From Terriglobales bacterium (GTDB taxonomy: Bacteria > Acidobacteriota > Terriglobia > Terriglobales > Acidobacteriaceae): a DNA stretch of 64,000 bases. A program made the translations under genes and the position numbers. The stretch's first letter is position 1, and each line of letters opens with the position of its first letter. Location of the stretch: contig DASRER010000002.1 in assembly GCA_035651995.1 (NCBI GenBank), positions 372,001 to 436,000 of the forward strand. Reading direction: 5' to 3'. This document shows, piece by piece, positions 17,871 to 26,176 of this stretch. The notes beneath the pieces were generated by a model. That model was not told the DNA's origin, did no database searches, and saw only the letters and a list, made by a program, of their open reading frames with translations.

Positions 17871-18189
17871 ATTCATTCACTTCCGCGTCGAATTCGGTGT
17901 CGTGACTGGCGCCTTCCTGCTCCGGATGGATCTCTTCCTTCTGCAGCTTGCGCATCACGTCGATGATTCGCTCGTAAATGTGCCTGAGCTCCAGGTCGGG
18001 CAGCGGGCCTTTGTTTTCGCGCTGCGCGTTTTCGTAGATGATGCGCTCGCGCTCGGGCTCGTAAATCGGCATGTCGGTGTGGCGCTTCAGCTTGCCGATT
18101 TCCTTGGCGGCATGCGCGCGCTCGTTGAGCAGCGCAATCAGCTTGCGGTCAATCTCGTCGATTTTGCGCCGCCAGTCCGCGATGTCCAT
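17869..18189 (-). CDS. aroQ: Chorismate mutase (AroQ type)
   Basis: Converts chorismate to prephenate. It has 106 residues in the all-helical AroQ fold: WRRKIDEIDRKLIALLNERA, then IGKLKR and the active-site region YEPERERIIYENAQ. The ATG at 18189 gives the usual N-terminus; the six further codons upstream lie in repeat sequence. The tail is acidic and Glu-rich. It lies between trpA and aroF in a single direction and supplies TyrA with prephenate. Confidence 0.9.
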   Translation of the reverse strand: MDIADWRRKIDEIDRKLIALLNERAHAAKEIGKLKRHTDMPIYEPERERIIYENAQRENKGPLPDLELRHIYERIIDVMRKLQKEEIHPEQEGASHDTEFDAEVNE

Positions 18190-18192
18190 AAG

Positions 18193-18311
18193 AGCAGCAG
18201 TCAGCACTCAGCAGTCAGCAGTCAGCACTCAGCCCCTGAGCGGTTCCAAGCGCCCACAGAAAGCGCGATGGCTCAGCCGGCTGAATGCCGCCTGCTGGCT
18301 GCTGAATGCTC
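18193..18311. repeat. Paired heptamer-repeat hairpin overlapping the trpA 3' end
   Basis: The left arm at 18193-18235 is a tandem of the 7-nt words cagcagt and cagcact. The right arm at 18279-18311 is its complement in register, with a few mismatches and wobbles. A stem of about 33 bp around a 43-nt loop is possible. The right arm lies wholly inside the last codons of trpA (stop at 18273-18275). Confidence 0.8.
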
Positions 18312-19067
18312 GCCTTTGAGCTTGCCCACCAATTCTGCCACAGCGCGCGCCGCGCCCGCTTTTCCGGCGGACTCGATGGCCTGCACCAATGCGCTGCCGA
18401 CAACGACGGCGTCGGCAAATCTGCCCGCTTGAGCAAACTGCTCCGGCGTCGAGATGCCGAAACCGACCGCGATCGGCAGCCTGGAGAAGCGTCGCAGGCG
18501 GGCGACCAGCTCGCGCGCGTCGGAGGCGAGCTGCTTCTGCTGCCCGGTGACGCCGGTGCGCGAGACGGCATAGATGAATCCGCTGGAGGCCTTCGCGATG
18601 GCGCGCAGCCGGGCGTCGGTGCTGGTGGGCGCGGCGAGAAACACAGTGGTCAGATTGCGAGAGCGCATGGTGCGCAGATAGTCGTCCGCTTCCTCGACCG
18701 TCAAATCGGTGATGAGCGCGCCGTCGACGCCGGCCGCTTGCGCGGTTGCCGCGAAGCGCTCTACGCCGAAGCGCAGCACCGGGTTGAAGTAGGAAAAGAT
18801 GATGAGCCCGGCATCGCTCTGGCGGCGGACGTCGCACGCGAGGTCGAGCACGTCGCCAAGGCGCGTTCCGTTTTCCAGCGCGCGCTGGCTGGCCCGCTGA
18901 ATCACCGGGCCATCGGCGACGGGATCGGAGAACGGCACGCCAAGCTCGACCACGTCGGCGCCCGCGTTGACCGCCGCGAGCACGACCTCACCGGTGGCGC
19001 CGAGGTCGGGATCGCCGCAGGTGACGTAGGCGATCAGCGCAGGCCGCGCGTGAAATCGCAGCGTCAT
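18273..19067 (-). CDS. trpA: Tryptophan synthase alpha chain
   Basis: Cleaves indole-3-glycerol phosphate to indole and glyceraldehyde-3-phosphate, in complex with TrpB. It has 264 residues. Seen: PALIAYVTCGDPDLGAT, the catalytic glutamate in ELGVPFSDPVADGP, VDGALITDLTVEEADDY with the second catalytic aspartate, and GFGISTPEQ. The last eleven or so residues (EHSAASRRHSA) are encoded by the right arm of a repeat hairpin and are not expected to be conserved. The start overlaps the previous gene's stop (ATGA). Confidence 0.95.
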   Translation of the reverse strand: MTLRFHARPALIAYVTCGDPDLGATGEVVLAAVNAGADVVELGVPFSDPVADGPVIQRASQRALENGTRLGDVLDLACDVRRQSDAGLIIFSYFNPVLRFGVERFAATAQAAGVDGALITDLTVEEADDYLRTMRSRNLTTVFLAAPTSTDARLRAIAKASSGFIYAVSRTGVTGQQKQLASDARELVARLRRFSRLPIAVGFGISTPEQFAQAGRFADAVVVGSALVQAIESAGKAGAARAVAELVGKLKGEHSAASRRHSAG

Positions 19068-19807
19068 GGCGCGGCGGTCTTGCCCCGGAACATTTTGCGG
19101 CGCGCGTCGGGCCAGAATTCGTGTCCCAGGTTGGCGGCGGCGGCGCCCAGGAGTCCAAATCCGAACCGCGAGAAGGTAAGGCCCGCGCCCCGGCTCTGGT
19201 CGGGATAGTAGGCGTTCGAAAGCGCGCCGCTGAAAAGCGCGCCCCCGAGCAGCGAGTAGTTGGACTGCCGCTTGCCGTCGTCGGAGCGGGTGATCAGCAC
19301 GCGCGACAGCGCGTAGCCTGTCCTGCTGCCAAAGCTGCCGCCGGCGCGGCGGAAGTAGCGTGGATCCTGGCGCAGCAGCGTGGCGAGCATAAAGCGGCCG
19401 AAGAACACGGCGGAACTTTGGTCGGCCAGCGAGGCGCCGAAGCGTTTGCCGAAGCCCTCACCCCCCTGTCCGTACGGTTCGGGAGAGTTCCTTGCCTGTC
19501 CAATCCCCGCGTCAAGGCCTGCGACGGCCCAGTTCAGCGGGTTGTAAGCGTACCCGGAGAAGATGCGGAACTTGCCGGCGGCAGAAATCGGCGTGGCCGC
19601 GTCGGCGGTTTCGTAACTGCGGCCCGTCCCGAAGATGCGTTTGGGCTTCTTCTCTGCGGCGCTCGACGGAGCGCTGGGCGCCCCAGCCGGGGCAGGGTCC
19701 TGATCGCGAACCGGCAACTCCGCCTGAGCTGGCTGCCACAGCGTGCTCAGGCAAAACGCGAGCACGCAAGGTCCCAGCCGCGATGTAGATTTTCCGCCGA
19801 CGTTCAT
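19064..19807 (-). CDS. Exported protein of unknown function between trpB and trpA
   Basis: A 247-residue protein with an N-terminal signal peptide ([17 protein letters not shown]). The mature part has a Pro/Ala linker, then a Gly/aromatic-rich region ([40 protein letters not shown]). I know this pattern only as an uncharacterised acidobacterial family. It overlaps trpB by 4 nt and trpA by 4 nt (both ATGA), so it is translated as part of the operon even though it has no obvious role in tryptophan synthesis. The Gly/aromatic content would suit an outer-membrane or surface protein. Confidence 0.8.
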   Translation of the reverse strand: MNVGGKSTSRLGPCVLAFCLSTLWQPAQAELPVRDQDPAPAGAPSAPSSAAEKKPKRIFGTGRSYETADAATPISAAGKFRIFSGYAYNPLNWAVAGLDAGIGQARNSPEPYGQGGEGFGKRFGASLADQSSAVFFGRFMLATLLRQDPRYFRRAGGSFGSRTGYALSRVLITRSDDGKRQSNYSLLGGALFSGALSNAYYPDQSRGAGLTFSRFGFGLLGAAAANLGHEFWPDARRKMFRGKTAAP

Positions 19808-21027
19808 AGCTTCAGCTCCTCGCGCAGGATGCCCATGTCTTTGTCGCCGCGGCCGCTGATGTTGACGATTACCGTCTCGCTCTTCTTCATGCGCGCAGCG
19901 CGCTTAACGCATTCGGCCACTGCGTGCGCCGCCTCCAGCGCGGGAATAATGCCCTCGCTGCGCCCCAGAAGCGTGCAGGCTTCCAGCGCCTCGGCGTCGG
20001 AGGCGGCGGTGTACTCAGCGCGGCCCGACTCAGCCAAGTAGGCGTGCTCGGGACCGATGGCGGGGTAGTCGAGGCCGGCGGAGACCGAGTGCGTCGGAGC
20101 GATCTGCCCGGCGTCGTCTTGCAAGACGTACGAATACGTTCCCTGCAGCACGCCGGGCGAGCCGCCTGGCTTTTTCGCGGTGCCCATGAGGGCCATGCGC
20201 GCGGCGTGCGCGCCGAGTTCGGGGCCGCGCCCGCCGGCTTCAACTCCGACCAGACGCACGCGCTTGTCCTTCAGGAAGCCGCTGAAGATGCCGATCGCGT
20301 TCGACCCGCCGCCTACGCAGGCGATCACCGCCGAAGGCAGTTTCCCCGCCTGCTTCATGATTTGCGCGCGCGCTTCGCGCCCGATGACGGTGTGGAAGTC
20401 GCGCACCATCGCCGGGTAAGGATGCGCGCCCAAAACGCTGCCGAGCAGATAGTGCGTGGTGCGCACGTTGGTGACCCAATCACGCATGGCTTCGTTGATG
20501 GCGTCTTTCAGCGTACGCGAGCCCGAGTTCACGCCGCGCACTTCGGCGCCGAGCAGCCGCATGCGAAACACGTTGAGTTCCTGGCGGCGCATGTCCTCCG
20601 TGCCCATGTAGACCACGCACTCCATGCCCATGAGCGCGCACACCGTGGCGGTGGCCACGCCGTGCTGGCCGGCGCCGGTTTCCGCGATGATGCGCCGCTT
20701 GCCCATGCGCCGCGCCAGCAGCGCCTGTCCGATGCAGTTGTTGATCTTGTGCGCGCCGGTGTGCAGCAGGTCTTCGCGCTTCAGGTAGATCCCGGCGCCG
20801 CCAAGTTTTTTCGTGAGACGCCGCGCAAAAAACAGCGGCGTGGGACGTCCGGCGTAGTTGCGCAGCAAGTCGGCGAATTCGCGCTGAAAGGCGCGTTCGC
20901 GCCGCGCCTTCGCGTAGGCCGCCTCCAGCTCCTCGAGCGCCGCCATCAGCGTTTCCGGAACGTAGCGGCCGCCGAACCGGCCAAAGCGTCCGGGCTGCGG
21001 CGGCGTTTGTTTGGCGGAGGCGGACAT
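19804..21027 (-). CDS. trpB: Tryptophan synthase beta chain
   Basis: PLP enzyme condensing indole with serine to give tryptophan. It has 407 residues (TrpB1 type). The PLP-lysine motif is [13 protein letters not shown], preceded by KREDL. The phosphate-binding glycine loop is GGGSNAIG, and [13 protein letters not shown] stands at the N-terminus. The C-terminus has NISGRGDKD. The following gene starts inside its stop codon. trpF precedes it by 15 nt. Confidence 0.96.
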   Translation of the reverse strand: MSASAKQTPPQPGRFGRFGGRYVPETLMAALEELEAAYAKARRERAFQREFADLLRNYAGRPTPLFFARRLTKKLGGAGIYLKREDLLHTGAHKINNCIGQALLARRMGKRRIIAETGAGQHGVATATVCALMGMECVVYMGTEDMRRQELNVFRMRLLGAEVRGVNSGSRTLKDAINEAMRDWVTNVRTTHYLLGSVLGAHPYPAMVRDFHTVIGREARAQIMKQAGKLPSAVIACVGGGSNAIGIFSGFLKDKRVRLVGVEAGGRGPELGAHAARMALMGTAKKPGGSPGVLQGTYSYVLQDDAGQIAPTHSVSAGLDYPAIGPEHAYLAESGRAEYTAASDAEALEACTLLGRSEGIIPALEAAHAVAECVKRAARMKKSETVIVNISGRGDKDMGILREELKL

Positions 21028-21042
21028 AGAGGCTGCTTGGCG

Positions 21043-21753
21043 TTACTTCTTGCCTTTCGCGGTTCGCGCCGCCTTTTCCTTTTCCTTGGCCCTGGCCTCG
21101 CGCGCGGCCTTGATGAAGGCGCGCAGCTTGTCGTGGTCCTTTTTCCCCGGCGTTTTCTCGGTGCCGCTCACCACGTCGACGCCCCACGGACTCAGGATGC
21201 TGATCGCGGTTGCAACATTCTCGGCCGTAAGGCCGCCCGCCACGATGATGGGAAACGACCGCCCGAAGACCTTCACCTTGTGCTGCCAGCGCGTCCAGTC
21301 GAACGTTTCGCCGGTGCCGCCGCGCACCTGGCCAATGATGGAGTCGAGCAGGAGCGCGTCAATCTGCAGGCGCTCGCGCGTTGTCGGATGGCCGCTGGCC
21401 TCTTCCCACTCTTCGCCGCTGGCCGGGACCATGAGGATAACCCGGCGTCCCGGCGCTGATTTGCGCCACTCGGCCAGCTCGGGAACGATGGCGCGGTCAC
21501 CCTCGCCGCTGAGCTGGATGCCGGTCAGGCCGGCCTGCTCGGCGATCTCGCGGATGCGCCCCGGCGATTCGTTCACAAACACGCCGATCTTCTCCACCTC
21601 AGGCGGCAATCCGGCAACGACCTTGCGCGCCGCCTCGGGCTCGATGCGCCGCGGGCTGGGCGCGAAGATGAATCCCAGCGCGTCAGCGCCGGCGCTGGCG
21701 CCGGCCAGCGCGTCTTCCAGGTTCGTGTTGCCGCAAATCTTGATCCAGGGCAT
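21043..21753 (-). CDS. trpF: Phosphoribosylanthranilate isomerase
   Basis: Amadori rearrangement of phosphoribosylanthranilate in tryptophan synthesis. It has 236 residues. It begins MPWIKICGNTNLEDAL with the catalytic cysteine in KICG; GIQLSGEGD and the glycine-rich IIVAGGLTAENV are phosphate-binding parts, and GVDVVSGTEKTPGKKD carries the catalytic aspartate region. The tail is Lys/Ala-rich. The ATG at 21753 is the family start; codons upstream to 21930 translate the repeat element and should be ignored. Confidence 0.94.
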   Translation of the reverse strand: MPWIKICGNTNLEDALAGASAGADALGFIFAPSPRRIEPEAARKVVAGLPPEVEKIGVFVNESPGRIREIAEQAGLTGIQLSGEGDRAIVPELAEWRKSAPGRRVILMVPASGEEWEEASGHPTTRERLQIDALLLDSIIGQVRGGTGETFDWTRWQHKVKVFGRSFPIIVAGGLTAENVATAISILSPWGVDVVSGTEKTPGKKDHDKLRAFIKAAREARAKEKEKAARTAKGKK

Positions 21754-21760
21754 AAGGGCG

Positions 21761-21884
21761 GTTTCTAGTTTCTGGTTTCCGGTTTCTGCGTTTTCGTCTT
21801 CGTCTTCTCGTGCTCCTTGCTTGCTGGTTGGAGCTGGCGCATTGATCCATGCGCGAAACACTGGAAACGAGAAACTAGAAACTG
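21761..21884. repeat. Paired oligo-repeat hairpin (tttctagtttctgg words)
   Basis: The left arm at 21761-21790 iterates gtttctagtttctgg. The right arm at 21855-21884 (gaaactagaaactg) is the complement in register over about 28 nt. The spacer is about 64 nt. The right arm covers the trpC stop codon (21875-21877) and its last codons. The element fills the gap between trpC and trpF. Confidence 0.8.
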
Positions 21885-22684
21885 GGAACGTTGGTTCTTG
21901 AAGGCGACAGCAGCTCCCGCAGCGCCTCACCGGGATGCTGCGCCGCCATCAACGACTCGCCGACCAAAAACGCGTCATACCCGGCTTCCCGCAGCGCGGC
22001 AATATCACTCGCATGGCCGAGGCCGCTCTCGGCGACGCGCACCGCATCACGCGGAATCTGCGGCGCCAGCCGCAGCGCCGTGTTCAGGTCCACGCGAAAC
22101 GTGCGCAGGTCGCGATTGTTGACGCCGATCAGATCACATCCCGCGGCGACGGCGCGCTCCAGTTCACGTTCGTCGTGCACCTCGCAGAGGACATCCAGAC
22201 TCAGGCCGCGGGCAGCATCAGCCAGGCGGCGCATGGCGGCATCGGCGAGCCCTGCGGCGATGAGCAACACAGCATCCGCATGGTGCGCGCGCGCTTCGAG
22301 CAACTGGAATTCGTCAACCATGAAGTCCTTGCGCAGGCACGGCAGATGAGTCGCCTGGGAAGCGGCCCTCAGGTTCTGCAGCGAGCCCTGGAAGAATTCC
22401 TCGTCGGTGAGCACGCTGAGGGCGGCGGCGCCGGCCTGCTCCAGTTCGCGTGCCAGCGCTGCCGGATCGAGCTCCCGCCGGATGAGCCCGCGCGAGGGCG
22501 ACGCCTTCTTGAGCTCGGCGATCACCGCCGGCCCGCGCTCCGAGCGGTCTTTCAGCGTTCGCCGAAAGCCGCGCGGGACGTGGCTTTCCGCCTGGCGCTC
22601 GAGCGCGCGCACGTCGGCACGGCCGCGGTCTCGCTCGACGTGCCGCCGCGTTGCGGCGATGATTTCTTGCAGCCCGATTGGCAT
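21875..22684 (-). CDS. trpC: Indole-3-glycerol phosphate synthase
   Basis: Ring closure of carboxyphenylaminodeoxyribulose phosphate in tryptophan synthesis. It has 269 residues. Seen: the AELKKASPSRG substrate loop, the catalytic-lysine region CLRKDFMVDEFQLLEARAHH, GVNNRDLRTFRVDL and ESGLGHASDIAALREAGYDA. The ATG at 22684 (MPIGLQEIIAATRRHVERD) is chosen because the frame upstream is not IGPS-like and the promoter lies at 22702-22707. The last few residues come from a repeat arm. It is first in the trp run. Confidence 0.95.
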   Translation of the reverse strand: MPIGLQEIIAATRRHVERDRGRADVRALERQAESHVPRGFRRTLKDRSERGPAVIAELKKASPSRGLIRRELDPAALARELEQAGAAALSVLTDEEFFQGSLQNLRAASQATHLPCLRKDFMVDEFQLLEARAHHADAVLLIAAGLADAAMRRLADAARGLSLDVLCEVHDERELERAVAAGCDLIGVNNRDLRTFRVDLNTALRLAPQIPRDAVRVAESGLGHASDIAALREAGYDAFLVGESLMAAQHPGEALRELLSPSRTNVPSF

Positions 22685-22701
22685 GCGCGCGTGGATCTTT
22701 G

Positions 22702-22730
22702 AGTATACCTGCCCCGCCGCGAGTTGACAG
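22702..22730 (-). promoter_or_regulatory. Putative promoter of the trpC-to-tyrA operon
   Basis: On the minus strand a TATACT -10 (22707 to 22702) lies 17 nt from CTGTCA (22730 to 22725), a 4-of-6 match to the -35. The leader would be only about 11 nt before trpC, leaving no room for a leader peptide or attenuator. The -35 overlaps that of the divergent cupin promoter. Confidence 0.5.
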
Positions 22731-22752
22731 CGCGTCTCCCGCGGAGTAGCTT
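22724..22752 (+). promoter_or_regulatory. Putative promoter of the exported cupin gene
   Basis: A perfect TTGACA (22724-22729), a spacer of exactly 17 nt, then TAGCTT (22747-22752). It overlaps the -35 region of the divergent trpC promoter, so the two may compete for RNA polymerase. Confidence 0.5.
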
Positions 22753-22801
22753 CCCTCCGCCTTTCAAGCCATTCCAAACTGAATTCTCAAGGAGGGAACT
22801 T

Positions 22802-23200
22802 ATGAGAGCACGAGTCGTGGTCTGCCTCGTCATGGCGGCCATTCTCTTGACCGCAGCCGCCGTGGCACAGGACGCCGTGAAGGCTGATCCCAAGCACTAC
22901 ACGGTGGTCAGCGAGAACGCGAAGGTCAGGATCCTGAAGATCCACTACGGACCGCACGAAAAGTCGGTCATGCACAGCCATCCCGACAGTGTGGTCATTC
23001 CGCTCAGCGACCTGAACGCCAAGTTCACCATGCCGGACGGCAAGACCGAGACGCGGGCGATGAAGCACGGCGAGGCGCAATTTACGCCCGCGGTGACCCA
23101 CCTGCCCGAGGACACCTCGGACAAGCCGTTCGAGGCCATCCTGGTCGAGTTAAAGGGCAGCTCTGCCAGGGCAGCCGCCGCCGCGCCGGCCAAGAAGTAG
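22802..23200 (+). CDS. Exported small cupin-domain protein
   Basis: A 132-residue protein with a signal peptide (VVVCLVMAAILLTAAAVAQ). The mature part is a single cupin barrel: KVRILKIHYGPHEKSVMHSH with the metal-ligand histidines, then an acidic strand and FEAILVELKG. An Ala-rich tail follows. Its reaction is unknown. A ribosome site (aaggaggga) sits 5 nt before the ATG at 22802, which settles the start against the longer frame from 22724. It is divergent from trpC. Confidence 0.8.
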   Translation: MRARVVVCLVMAAILLTAAAVAQDAVKADPKHYTVVSENAKVRILKIHYGPHEKSVMHSHPDSVVIPLSDLNAKFTMPDGKTETRAMKHGEAQFTPAVTHLPEDTSDKPFEAILVELKGSSARAAAAAPAKK

Positions 23201-23223
23201 TCTCGGGTTCGTCTGCGCCAGAC

Positions 23224-23254
23224 GCCCGCCCGCGGAACAACGCGCGTGGCGGGC
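23224..23254 (+). terminator. Hairpin after the cupin gene
   Basis: The stem is gcccgcc (23224-23230) with ggcgggc (23248-23254) around a 17-nt loop, followed by a weak pyrimidine tract (acttccttt). It lies 23 nt after the cupin stop. Confidence 0.5.
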
Positions 23255-23276
23255 ACTTCCTTTCAGCAACCCGACC

Positions 23277-23304
23277 TTGTCAGTCAAGCCCGCCCATGTA
23301 CACT
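23277..23304 (+). promoter_or_regulatory. Putative promoter overlapping the annotated 5' end of the second cupin
   Basis: TTGTCA (23277-23282) and TACACT (23299-23304) are separated by 16 nt. The -10 lies over the first in-frame ATG (23296). Transcription should start near 23311, where a GTG stands. Confidence 0.45.
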
Positions 23305-23310
23305 GCCGGC

Positions 23311-23673
23311 GTGCCAACCCTGATCGCATCGCCAACGCGCATCACCGCCGCCGGCAACAAGCCCAAGCTGATTGATGAATACGTCGGTCGCGTAAATTCA
23401 CAGTCGCAGCAGGTCAGCGTGGCGCACATGCGCAGTCCGGGCGGATGGCGGGAACCGGGGCAGCGTCCCGAGTTCGATGAGTACACGCTGGTGCTGCGCG
23501 GCCTCCTGCGCGTGGAGCACGACGGCGGTTACCTCGACATCCGCGCGGGACAAGCCGTGATCGCGCACAAAGGCGAATGGGTGCGCTACTCGACGCCGGA
23601 AGCCGAAGGCGCGGAGTACGTGGCCATCTGCCTGCCCGCGTTCTCGATGCAAACGGTGCACCGCGACCACTAG
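23311..23673 (+). CDS. Cupin-domain protein
   Basis: A 120-residue cytoplasmic cupin. The barrel runs from SVAHMRSPGGWREPGQRPEF, through YTLVLRGLLRVEHDGG, to VIAHKGEWVRYSTPE. The set of metal ligands is reduced compared with classical cupins (E and H only partly present). The ATG at 23296 is in frame but is covered by the promoter -10, so the GTG at 23311 at the expected transcription start is preferred and would be leaderless. No substrate can be assigned. Confidence 0.7.
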   Translation: MPTLIASPTRITAAGNKPKLIDEYVGRVNSQSQQVSVAHMRSPGGWREPGQRPEFDEYTLVLRGLLRVEHDGGYLDIRAGQAVIAHKGEWVRYSTPEAEGAEYVAICLPAFSMQTVHRDH

Positions 23674-23752
23674 CGGGCGAATCGGCCTTCTGCGCAATTC
23701 CCGTCGCGAACGCATGTAGAATACCTCCCGCTCCCGACCGGAGGAAACCCGC

Positions 23753-24571
23753 ATGCGCCTCGCGCTCGTTCTCGCGTTGATGCTCTCCACAACCGGATGC
23801 GGATGGATCAAAGGCTTCTTTGAGCAACAGGCCGAAAAAGCCAAGGCCAAAGCTACCGAAGCCGCCAAGAACGCGCTCGCCGAGGCGCAGAAGCAGGCGC
23901 AGCAGCAAGGGCAGGCGAACCCGAATGTCGAACGGAAAGAAGCGCCGACACCCGAGGTGCGCGGCGCCGCGCCGCGCGGCATCACCACCGGGCAGAGCGC
24001 CGACATCGTTCTCACCGGCGCATTCGGCGACGTGAAGGACGTGACGGCGGGCGAGATATGCCACGTGGAGCAGTGGAAGGCGGTGTCGGCGACCGAGATC
24101 CACCTGACGGTGAACGCCGACGACCGCGTGGGCGATTGTCCGATCACGCTGAACACCGGCGGCGGCCGCGGCGCCAGCGTTTACCTGGAAGTGCAGGCCA
24201 GCGCCGCCGCCAAGGCGCAGCGCGAGCGGGAGCAACAGCAGGAAGCCCAGGAACAACAGGCCAGGGCGGAAAAGGACGTCCAGCAGCGGCTGGAGATGGC
24301 GGGCACGAAGTGGTCTGTGAAACTGCCTTCCGGCAAGACCGATGAGTGGACGCGCTACGAAACGCTGCCCGGCGGGATCACGCGGTTCAAGTCAAGGAAC
24401 GGCGTGAATTTCATGATCGTCGCCAATCCCGATGGCACCGTGGCGGCGCAGAGCGAAGACGGCAGCTGCCTGTTCAGCGGCAACGTGGAGAACGGCCGCG
24501 TGACCGGGCAGTCGCTCATGCCCAGGTGCTCGCTGGGCTCGGGCGCGTTCACTGCCACAGTCAGCAAGTAG
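23753..24571 (+). CDS. Lipoprotein of unknown function with coiled-coil region
   Basis: A 272-residue protein. The N-terminus is a lipoprotein signal with lipobox LSTTGC (Cys 16). Next is a charged Ala/Lys/Gln helical region (EKAKAKATEAAKNALAEAQK), then a beta-domain (VTAGEICHVEQWKAVSATEI), a second Gln-rich coiled coil (about residues 150-185) and a C-terminal beta-domain ending GSGAFTATVSK. The ribosome site is ggaggaaa. A TAGAAT -10 lies about 30 nt upstream. It is expected to sit at the outer or inner membrane facing the periplasm. No family recognised. Confidence 0.75.
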   Translation: MRLALVLALMLSTTGCGWIKGFFEQQAEKAKAKATEAAKNALAEAQKQAQQQGQANPNVERKEAPTPEVRGAAPRGITTGQSADIVLTGAFGDVKDVTAGEICHVEQWKAVSATEIHLTVNADDRVGDCPITLNTGGGRGASVYLEVQASAAAKAQREREQQQEAQEQQARAEKDVQQRLEMAGTKWSVKLPSGKTDEWTRYETLPGGITRFKSRNGVNFMIVANPDGTVAAQSEDGSCLFSGNVENGRVTGQSLMPRCSLGSGAFTATVSK

Positions 24572-24681
24572 AACGCTAAGCCTTCCCTGCGCGACCTGCG
24601 GCGCCCGCGTTGCCGAGCCGCGCAATCAATGGTCTTCCGAGTTTCTCCCGGAGAAAGGCCCACCAGCTATTTTCAAAAAAA

Positions 24682-24768
24682 TGGTGCCGAAGAAGGGACT
24701 CGAACCCCCACGCCCTTGCGGGCACATGGACCTGAACCATGCGCGTCTGCCAATTCCGCCACTTCGGC
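24682..24768 (-). tRNA. tRNA-Leu (CAG)
   Basis: Read on the minus strand, the acceptor stem GCCGAAG pairs with CTTCGGC and a CCA end is encoded. The anticodon stem catgg/ccatg encloses the loop ttcaggt, giving anticodon CAG. The long variable arm (tgcccgcaagggcg) is class II and fits leucine. The T arm contains GGTTCGAGTCC. The length is 87 nt including CCA. A T7 run follows the 3' end directly and a small palindrome (tttctcc/ggagaaa) lies further down. Confidence 0.95.
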
Positions 24769-24963
24769 TTCGGTGTGCGGAGCGCAACCTCACGGTCACG
24801 CCGTCAGGAAGGAGACAACTTTCTTATTTTACAAGCCGCGGTGGTTCTGTCAAACCCGGCGGTCGCCACTCTGCATTCAGCCGTCGGCCTTCAGTCCGCA
24901 AGCGGGCGGAGGCGAAAGCGGGCCTCGTCTCCACCCGCGACCGAATCCGCGCACATCAAGCGA

Positions 24964-24994
24964 CTCCGGGAGACGCGAGAAGCGCCTCCCGGAG
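24964..24994. repeat. Perfect 9-bp hairpin downstream of the phosphoesterase gene
   Basis: The arms ctccgggag (24964-24972) and ctcccggag (24986-24994) enclose a 13-nt loop that can add three further pairs. It lies about 20 nt beyond the stop of the minus-strand phosphoesterase gene and may end its transcript, although no T run follows. Confidence 0.55.
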
Positions 24995-25012
24995 ATCAAC
25001 CAGCCAATTCAG

Positions 25013-26176
25013 CTACTTCACAGTTGTGTACACCGTGGCCTTGAATACAGATCCGGCCATTGTGTAAGCCTGCACGCTCACGCGGTGCGTGCCTGTGGAG
25101 AGTGGGAGGGACGTGTCGAGCCGGCCGCCGGAGACCTGGTATGTCTTGGCCCCGTCGATGTAGATCTGCAGGATGCGTACCCCTTCGGACGAAGTCGCGC
25201 CCGCCACAACTCGCACCGGCGAGGAAGAAGTTCCGTTGTTCGCCGGAGAGCAGATGGTGACGGTGTTGTTCACCGTGCTCAGCGTGCAGCCGGCGGTTGT
25301 GGGCGGTGGGGGCGTGCCTGTCGTGGTGAAGAACTCCGCCATCGAGCGCGCGCTGGCCGCGGCCCCCAGTTGCGGGTTGAGTCCCAGCGCCTCGAGAAAT
25401 GTGCGCAGCAGGTTCTGGTGCTGATAGAAGCTCGTGGAGCGATACCCGCGTTTGCCGTACTTCGGGCTCACCACAACCGTCGCAATGTGCCCGCCGCCGT
25501 GCGCCGTGTCGCTGCTGTACGACTCATCGAACGCGATCACCAGCAGCCCGTCCTTCTGAAATTGCGCATTGGCCAGCAATGGCGCGACCTGCGCCTTCAG
25601 CCATGCGTCGGCTGCGCTCAGCGATCCATCGTGCGCGTTGTGGAGCTGGTTGGGCACGACGAACGAGAAGTCGGGCAGGGTTCCGTTCGCCAGATCGGCG
25701 GCGAATTGCGTGAACGGCACGATGAATGGGCGCTGGTTGCTGCTGTTCACCACGTCGGAGAAATACGCGAACGGATTGTGGTGCTTGATGTAGGGATACT
25801 GGTCACCGCCGGTGTAGCCGGCATAGGGCAAGCTTTCGGCGTAGACCTTCCATGTCTTCCCCGCCAGCATCAGGTGGCGCACGATGTTGTCGCCGCTGAA
25901 CGTGCCGCCGTAGCCGTCGCTGTTGGTGACGATCTGGCCGGTGGTCATCATGAAGTAATTGCCGATCGAGGGATGCGTGTTGGCGTAGAACTGCGTCGCC
26001 AGTCCGCATTGGTTGGCGAGCGCATTCCCGTACGGCATGCTGCTCTTCCCGATCACGCTCGAGTAGCTGTGGTTTTCTTCCATCACCACGACCACGTGTC
26101 CCGCCGCCGGGACCGGAGCGCACACCGCCGAGAGTGAAAGCGAACTCAAAAACAGGGGGAGGAGGAACCTACGCAA
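25013..26176 (-). CDS. Secreted phosphoesterase (acid phosphatase/phospholipase C-like) with C-terminal Ig-like module
   Basis: A 387-residue protein. Residues 1-25 form a signal peptide. The catalytic part is of the phosphoesterase superfamily (AcpA/PLC): HVVVVMEENHSYSSVIG at the N-terminus, NTHPSIGNYFMMTTG with the nucleophile region, HHNPFAYF, and IAFDESYSSDTAHGGGHIAT with the metal-ligand Asp/His. A Pro/Thr linker near residue 297 leads to a module of about 80 residues, also found at the end of the neighbouring GH71/GH99-like protein. The substrate (phosphate monoester or phospholipid) is not decidable. Confidence 0.85.
   Translation of the reverse strand: MRRFLLPLFLSSLSLSAVCAPVPAAGHVVVVMEENHSYSSVIGKSSMPYGNALANQCGLATQFYANTHPSIGNYFMMTTGQIVTNSDGYGGTFSGDNIVRHLMLAGKTWKVYAESLPYAGYTGGDQYPYIKHHNPFAYFSDVVNSSNQRPFIVPFTQFAADLANGTLPDFSFVVPNQLHNAHDGSLSAADAWLKAQVAPLLANAQFQKDGLLVIAFDESYSSDTAHGGGHIATVVVSPKYGKRGYRSTSFYQHQNLLRTFLEALGLNPQLGAAASARSMAEFFTTTGTPPPPTTAGCTLSTVNNTVTICSPANNGTSSSPVRVVAGATSSEGVRILQIYIDGAKTYQVSGGRLDTSLPLSTGTHRVSVQAYTMAGSVFKATVYTTVK

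Noticed and set aside
24629-26137. Plus-strand frame of 502 residues across the tRNA and antisense to the phosphoesterase
   Set aside because: It overlaps a certain tRNA gene and a gene with signal peptide and catalytic motifs.
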